A DNA stretch of 10,527 bases from Hankyongella sp964404985. GTDB taxonomy: Bacteria; Pseudomonadota; Alphaproteobacteria; Sphingomonadales; Sphingomonadaceae. Below, piece by piece: positions 6,113 to 10,527 of this stretch. Position 1 is the first letter of the stretch; each line of letters starts with the position of its first letter. The position numbers and the translations under genes were made by a program. The stretch is taken from contig CAYOMD010000041.1 in assembly GCA_964404985.1 (NCBI GenBank), forward strand, positions 1 to 10,527. Direction: 5' to 3'. A model generated the notes under the pieces. It saw only the letters and a list, made by a program, of their open reading frames with translations. It searched no databases and had not been told where the DNA came from.

Positions 6113-9100
6113 TTTGCTGGGAGTCCGGTAACCGATCTGATCGCCACTGACGTTCTAGTCTCATTCCGCTGCTTGTTGGCGAACTGCTTAGCCCAACAGA
6201 GGCCATCCACCAGTTCCATTTGCGCGATCGTCGAGCAGGGAATTTCGAGCAGCCTAGCATTGGCGAAGATCACCGCTAGGCAGCGCGCGCGGCTGATCGC
6301 GACGTTCAGGCGATTGCGGCTATAGAGAAATTCGATGTTTCGGGGGAGATCGTCGCCTGACGAAGTGGCCATCGAGATCAGCACGACCGGCGCTTCTTGG
6401 CCCTGAAACTTGTCGACTGTTCCAACTCGTGCGCCTTCGGGCAACGTGCGCCGCAGCAGCTCGACCTGCATGTTATAAGGCGACACGACCAATATGTCCT
6501 GGGTGCCGATCTCATGGCGTTCGCCGTGCCGATCGGTCCAGCTTGTCCCAAGTAAGGCGCGATAAGTGATCGCGAGCCGCTCGGCTTCCTCTGGAGATCG
6601 CTGCGTGCGGCCGTCATGGTCGACTTCGACGAAACGCAGGCCCGTGGCGGCCAGTGCCGCCGGATCTGCCGCTACATCCACGTTGATGCATTGCCGTGTG
6701 GTGGTCGCCTCTGCCTCTAGGCGTCCTTCGTAGACAGCGCTGGAGATGAAGCCGCAGAGGTCGGGATGCATGCGGCGGGAGATGGGAAGGAATACGCCTT
6801 GATCTGTAGGCACAGTCGCATGTCCCTCCAGTAGATGCTCGAGGGCCGATCGACCGCTGCCGCCTGGATGCGTCCCCTTGATCGGCTGCGACAGCTGCAT
6901 TTGATCGCCGACCAGCACGATGTTGCGTGCCGCCGTTCCCATCGCGATGATATTGGCGAGGCTTACCTGACCGGCCTCGTCGACGAACAGATAGTCGAGC
7001 GCGCTGTCGAGATCCTCACGGGCAAACAGCCAGGCCGTGCCAGCAACGAGCTGATGGTGCGCGGATACGCCGCTTCCGCTGCCGCCCACAACGTCGTCGA
7101 TCCAGCCGTCCGAGCCGAGAATCTGGTCCTCACGCGACGATTTCTTCATGCCGCGATAGCGCAAACCGCGCGCGGACGTCTTCGCTTCGACATCCTTCAG
7201 CAGATTGTTGATTGCCTTGTGCGAATTGGAGGCCACGCCGATGCGTTTGCCCGCAGCCAGCAGCGCGACGATCGCTTCCGCCGACGTGTAGGTCTTGCCG
7301 GCACCAGGCGGCCCCTGAACGAGCAGATAGCTGTCGTCGAGCAAGCTTAGCGCCTCAATCGCCCCATCGGTTGCGTCCATGCCTTCCGGCACGATCGCCT
7401 GGCCTGATGCGCGCACTGCGAGCTTGGGTCGCTCTCGACGGAGGATCGCAGTGACGGCAGCATAGCGCTTCTCGCCGATCGCCACGCTCTGGGCATAGCG
7501 GTGCACCGCGGCGCGCAATACCTTGTCACCCACCGGGCCTTCGGGAATGAGCGCGGTGCCGGGTTCGATCGTCGAACGGCTTGGACCGAGCTTCAATTCG
7601 ATCATGCCCGCATCCTCGTCGAGCGACATGATCTCGCCTGCGGGCTCCAGCGTGCCGGAGCGCAACGGTTTGTCGCCTACTTTCATCTTGAAGTCCTGCG
7701 GCGGAAAGGTGAACGGATAGACGACCGACTTCTTGTCTGCCCATGGGCGCAGCGTGGGGTGGGGCTGGAGGTCGGCCAGACACTCGGCATCGTCAAGGAG
7801 CGCATCCGCGTCCATCTCCTGCCGAGCGAACAGCGCCCACCAGCTGGGCTTGGCCTCGCGCCGGTGAAATTCGAGCAGGTCGACCAGCAACCGGCGCCAG
7901 GGGGCTTCTTCAGCGGCGATCAGGGCCTGCGCCAATTGGCGGGTGCGTTCGTCGGCTTCCTCACGCGCGGCGACCTTTACCGGATCCGCGGGGGCCAAGG
8001 TCCGCCCGGTAAACCAAGGCGCGTCATTCGGCCGCAATGACAGGAGCCAGTCACGGCACAACCGGGTCGAGCGGCAGTCGATTTCGTTATAGTCCGCGAT
8101 TTCCGCGAGAAGTGCGTCGCCGCCCACGCGGCGCCAGCGCTCGTAGATCACAATGCTGTCTCCAGCCGTCTTGACGGCGCCCTGCCGTCCTCCGGGGAGA
8201 TAGAAGGCTTCCATATTCTTGATAGAATAGCGGGGTTCGGAGGTGCGTATTGCCTCCGCCACAACCTTGTAAAGATCGACCAGCCGGTCGCCGCGCAGCA
8301 GATCGTCGACCTCCTGTTCGCGCGTCCCATGATACATGGCGAGGCGCTTGAGCGCCGTTTCTTCGTAGGACGCATAGTGATAGATATGCGCGAGGGGATG
8401 GCGCGCCAACCGCGCGGTCATGAAGTCGATCGCCTGTTCGAACGCGATCTTCTCGTTCTCCCGGTCATGCGCCCAGAAGGCGTGGAAGCGATCCTCGCCT
8501 TGGTCCAAGGCTACAAGGCCGAACAGATATTCGAGGCCGCCTTCGAACAGCGGGTCGCCTTCCATGTCGAAGAACATGTCGCCCTCGTCCGGCTGCGGCA
8601 GCCGCGCGAAGCCGCGCCCCGGCACAGCCTCGAGGCGCTCGATGCGTCCCTCGCCGGTCTGGCGTTGGTGAGCCTGCAGACGCGCCTGGGCCGAGAGCTT
8701 CGCGACGGTTCCGGCTTGCATGCCGGGGATTTTCGTGTCGCCGGGCAGAGCCGCAAGGGCGCCTATGCTGTCGATCCCGGCCTGACGCAGCGCTGATCGG
8801 TGACTGCGCCCCATGCCGGCAACGATCGAGAGGTGATCCGCCGCTTCCCATTCGGCGGTGCAGCGGTCAGACCAGCGGCAGAAGGTGCAATGGCCGCAGG
8901 GATCGCCAGCTGAGTTTTCCGGGACAGCGGCTGCGAAGTGCTCGAAGCGATCGCGCGCGATCGAGAAATAATGGATGAGCGATGAGGTGGGCAGCGTGAC
9001 GATTTCACCGCTGCCCAGCACGACATGCATTGACGGCGGCGCAACTCCCTGCACCGCACGTAGCATATCGGCATAGACGCAGAGCTGGAGCACATGCTTG

Positions 9101-9525
9101 GGTTTGGCCGAGCGGGCGAGCTTGGTGTCGGCCACGTCATAGGCGAAGTCGCCGAACGACGAAGAGATATCGTCGCGCTTGAGCAGGAAATCGGAATAGC
9201 CATGCCATTGGCCTATCAGAAATGCGCCCTGATAGACGACATCATAGCCCGCTTGCATGGCCTCGAGCGTCGCCTGCGCCCGGCGCTCCAACGTCCCGTC
9301 GCTTGAAATCTCGGCTATCGAGCGCCCCGCCGCGCGAAGCGTCTCCAAATAGGCGCGCTCATGCTCGATGCCCTTTTCCTGGAGCAGGACCGCATTTTCA
9401 TCGTCTGGCGCGAAGCTGGCCGGCGCGACGAGGTTGCCGACATCGAGTACCGTGGCGTGCGCGCAGCCCATGAAGTTCACCAGGTCGCTCGCTGAATAGA
9501 GCGTTTGCCCGCCATACCTCAACAT
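6097..9525 (-). CDS. TM0106-type RecB-like nuclease / RNase H-like exonuclease / Upf1-like helicase fusion
   Basis: An 1142-residue cytosolic DNA or RNA processing enzyme. Residues about 1-230 form a RecB-like PD-(D/E)xK nuclease: GYSDFL (109-114), ADTK (132-135) and QLCVYADML (147-155). C21 together with CGHCTFCRWSDRC (210-222) gives the Cys pattern of AddB/Cas4-type 4Fe-4S nucleases. A helix-hairpin-helix-like segment (about 237-262) follows. Residues about 315-495 resemble an RNase H-like 3'-5' exonuclease: FFDMEGDP (318-325, acidic D320 and E322), IYHYASYEE (381-389) and YNEID (479-483). The C-terminus is an SF1 Upf1/Dna2-like helicase: GPPGAGKT (738-745) Walker A, LFVDEAGQ (846-853) Walker B, VGDQMQLSQP (872-881) motif III, VDKFQGQE (1037-1044) motif V and NVAISRAR (1074-1081) motif VI. 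I chose ATG 9525, which has GGGAGGAA just upstream; an ATG 57 bases earlier lacks a ribosome site. All motifs look intact. The divergent WYL regulator suggests a regulated defence or repair role. Confidence 0.88.
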   Translation of the reverse strand: MLRYGGQTLYSASDLVNFMGCAHATVLDVGNLVAPASFAPDDENAVLLQEKGIEHERAYLETLRAAGRSIAEISSDGTLERRAQATLEAMQAGYDVVYQGAFLIGQWHGYSDFLLKRDDISSSFGDFAYDVADTKLARSAKPKHVLQLCVYADMLRAVQGVAPPSMHVVLGSGEIVTLPTSSLIHYFSIARDRFEHFAAAVPENSAGDPCGHCTFCRWSDRCTAEWEAADHLSIVAGMGRSHRSALRQAGIDSIGALAALPGDTKIPGMQAGTVAKLSAQARLQAHQRQTGEGRIERLEAVPGRGFARLPQPDEGDMFFDMEGDPLFEGGLEYLFGLVALDQGEDRFHAFWAHDRENEKIAFEQAIDFMTARLARHPLAHIYHYASYEETALKRLAMYHGTREQEVDDLLRGDRLVDLYKVVAEAIRTSEPRYSIKNMEAFYLPGGRQGAVKTAGDSIVIYERWRRVGGDALLAEIADYNEIDCRSTRLCRDWLLSLRPNDAPWFTGRTLAPADPVKVAAREEADERTRQLAQALIAAEEAPWRRLLVDLLEFHRREAKPSWWALFARQEMDADALLDDAECLADLQPHPTLRPWADKKSVVYPFTFPPQDFKMKVGDKPLRSGTLEPAGEIMSLDEDAGMIELKLGPSRSTIEPGTALIPEGPVGDKVLRAAVHRYAQSVAIGEKRYAAVTAILRRERPKLAVRASGQAIVPEGMDATDGAIEALSLLDDSYLLVQGPPGAGKTYTSAEAIVALLAAGKRIGVASNSHKAINNLLKDVEAKTSARGLRYRGMKKSSREDQILGSDGWIDDVVGGSGSGVSAHHQLVAGTAWLFAREDLDSALDYLFVDEAGQVSLANIIAMGTAARNIVLVGDQMQLSQPIKGTHPGGSGRSALEHLLEGHATVPTDQGVFLPISRRMHPDLCGFISSAVYEGRLEAEATTTRQCINVDVAADPAALAATGLRFVEVDHDGRTQRSPEEAERLAITYRALLGTSWTDRHGERHEIGTQDILVVSPYNMQVELLRRTLPEGARVGTVDKFQGQEAPVVLISMATSSGDDLPRNIEFLYSRNRLNVAISRARCLAVIFANARLLEIPCSTIAQMELVDGLCWAKQFANKQRNETRTSVAIRSVTGLPANPTAK

Positions 9526-9625
9526 CCCTGTTCCTCCCGATACGTCGCAAGATCTGCTCGACTCGTCATGGCATACGAGCATGATGGTGATACACGACAG
9601 AAGTTGTCGCTTCCGGAGGGAGGTT
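9526..9625. promoter_or_regulatory. Divergent control region with two palindromes
   Basis: The helicase gene (minus) and the WYL regulator gene (plus) point away from each other across this short stretch. It contains CTCGT-N8-ACGAG at 9562-9579, whose centre adds a further ATG/CAT match around one bulged base, and CGACA-N5-TGTCG at 9595-9609. WYL regulators bind as dimers to palindromic sites, so these are operator candidates. I could not define -35 and -10 boxes. Confidence 0.4.
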
Positions 9626-10527
9626 ATTATTTCTTATCGTAATGCAATTGACTTGCTGACGGTCGCGGCAAGGGCCGCCTCTATGCGAGGGGTCAGTCTG
9701 GCCGAGATCGAGGAAATCCTCGAACGAGATTATCGCACGGCGCAGCGCGTGATCCGGGCGCTCGGGCAATGTTTTCCCGAACTGGAGAAAGTGAAGGACG
9801 ACGAATCGGACAAAGCGCGTTGGAAACTGCCCTATAAATCGGTGGCCCCGTTGCTGGCGCCGACGCCTGAGGAAATGGCGGCGCTTTCCCTTGCGCTCGA
9901 CATGTTGGGCAAGGGCGCGGGGAAGAATCAGGTCGAGGCATTGCGATGCCTCCACGCCAAGATCCTCGCGCTCATTCCCGATGACCGCAGCAGACGCCTC
10001 GCAGCGGATGAGGAAGCGCTCCTCATGGCCCTGGGCCATGCCGCGCGCCCAGGCCCTCGTCTGCTGGGGAGCGAGGCGGTGGATGTGGCTATCTCCACCG
10101 CGCTCAAGGGCACGTCTCAGCTGCGCATCCTCTATCGCGGCTGGAAGGACAAGGTTGCGCGCGAGCGCGTGGTGGCGCCGCACGGGCTGTTGCTAGGGGC
10201 ACGGCGCTATCTCGTCGCCATAGATCTGGGCAAGACCGGCGGCGGTATCCAGCATTTCCGGGTCGACGCTATCGAGGAGGCGACCGTTCTTCCCCAGAGT
10301 TTCGTGCGCAAGGAAGGGTTCGACTTAAACGCGCATGCCGAGCGATGCTTCGGTTCTTACCAGCAGGAAGGCGGCATTCATGATGTCGCTTGGCGCTTCG
10401 CCCCCAAAGCGGTCAGCAGAGCCGAAGGCTTTCTTTTCCACCCGTCCCAGACCACGGAGCGAGAACCGGATGGCTCGCTTGTCGTCCGGTTTCGAGCCGC
10501 AGGCCTGCTCGAGATGTGCTGGCATCT
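9581..10527 (+). CDS. WYL-domain transcriptional regulator, 3' end beyond window
   Basis: The frame is open to the window edge, giving about 315 residues. An N-terminal winged-helix-like part (about 18-85, including VSLAEIEEILERDYRTAQRV) precedes a middle helical part with TPEEMAALSLALDML (95-109). The WYL domain spans about 180-230: LRILYRGW (181-188), VVAPHGLLLGARRYLVAIDL (197-216, the WYL-equivalent motif at 209-211) and QHFRVDAI. The C-terminal WCX-type extension includes DVAWRFAP and FLFHPSQTTE, ending just before the usual tryptophan-rich end. WYL proteins are ligand-binding repressors or activators, often beside defence genes. The start is uncertain: ATG 9581 and 9584 lack a ribosome site, while GGAGGGAGG at 9615-9623 is followed only by ATT codons (9626, 9629) just before the conserved ISYRNAIDLL. 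It probably regulates the divergent nuclease-helicase. Confidence 0.82.
   Translation, partial: MMVIHDRSCRFRREVIISYRNAIDLLTVAARAASMRGVSLAEIEEILERDYRTAQRVIRALGQCFPELEKVKDDESDKARWKLPYKSVAPLLAPTPEEMAALSLALDMLGKGAGKNQVEALRCLHAKILALIPDDRSRRLAADEEALLMALGHAARPGPRLLGSEAVDVAISTALKGTSQLRILYRGWKDKVARERVVAPHGLLLGARRYLVAIDLGKTGGGIQHFRVDAIEEATVLPQSFVRKEGFDLNAHAERCFGSYQQEGGIHDVAWRFAPKAVSRAEGFLFHPSQTTEREPDGSLVVRFRAAGLLEMCWH
9615..9623 (+). promoter_or_regulatory. Strong Shine-Dalgarno sequence without a standard start codon
   Basis: GGAGGGAGG is the best ribosome-binding sequence in this region, lying just before the conserved part of the WYL regulator. The GGAGG at 9615-9619 is 6 bases from ATT at 9626, and the whole run is followed by a second ATT at 9629. 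No in-frame ATG, GTG or TTG lies within 25 bases downstream. Either a rare ATT start is used, or the site is fortuitous and translation starts at 9581-9587. Confidence 0.35.

Noticed and set aside
6835..7350. 171-codon plus-strand frame, and others like it at 7501-8040 and 8329-8796
   Set aside because: All lie antisense within the nuclease-helicase gene, whose motifs are intact; such frames are expected in high-GC DNA.
9566..10183. 205-codon minus-strand frame at the right end
   Set aside because: It is the antisense of the WYL regulator, which has family motifs throughout; the antisense product is Arg/His-rich and unrecognisable.
1..10527. CRISPR arrays, tRNA or rRNA genes, insertion-sequence ends or transposase genes
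   Set aside because: No regularly spaced repeats, cloverleaf sequence, terminal inverted repeats or transposase motifs were seen anywhere in the window.

Overview
The window looks like accessory DNA of a high-GC alphaproteobacterium, most probably a sphingomonad (Sphingomonas, Sphingobium or Novosphingobium type). I infer this from codon use, GC content and the combined adenine-methyltransferase and Strawberry-notch helicase at the left edge, a gene I associate with sphingomonad plasmids and integrative elements. No ribosomal, metabolic or tRNA gene is visible. Every recognisable gene is a DNA-processing, toxin-antitoxin, ubiquitin-like or defence-type gene, so this is probably a defence or mobile-element cargo island.

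Layout, left to right. (1) 1-2207, minus strand: the first 735 codons of a DNA adenine methyltransferase fused to a Strawberry-notch-like SF2 helicase, cut by the window edge. Its leader (2208-2290) can fold into a three-way junction that pairs two bases of the Shine-Dalgarno sequence. (2) 2291-2570: an AT-richer gap with one strong inverted repeat and no convincing gene. (3) 2571-3657, minus strand: an Xre/MbcA-ParS-type antitoxin overlapping a RES-domain toxin that is diverged at positions usually conserved for catalysis. (4) 3658-3796: a divergent control region holding two copies of GGACT-N13-AGTCC and a fifth half-site. (5) 3797-6073, plus strand: a tightly overlapping three-gene operon for a triple ubiquitin-like (multiubiquitin) protein, an E1-like ThiF adenylyltransferase with an N-terminal DUF6791-type domain, and a DUF6527-type Cys/His-rich protein. 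(6) 6079-6112: a terminator hairpin between convergent genes. (7) 6097-9525, minus strand: an 1142-residue protein combining a TM0106/RecB-like nuclease with an Fe-S-type Cys cluster, an RNase H-like exonuclease domain and a Upf1/Dna2-like helicase. (8) 9526 to the right edge: a divergent short intergenic region with palindromes and a WYL-domain regulator that runs off the window.

Functional reading. The centre is a compact bacterial ubiquitin-like conjugation module with a tandem three-unit Ubl, one E1-like enzyme and a DUF6527 protein, but no separate E2 or JAB peptidase here. It is driven from a control region shared with a toxin-antitoxin pair, so the antitoxin may also control the Ubl operon. 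On its right a nuclease-helicase is paired divergently with a WYL regulator, an arrangement common for phage-responsive defence genes. Family names rest on recognised motifs and consensus memory; the defence role, co-regulation and catalytic proposals are inference.
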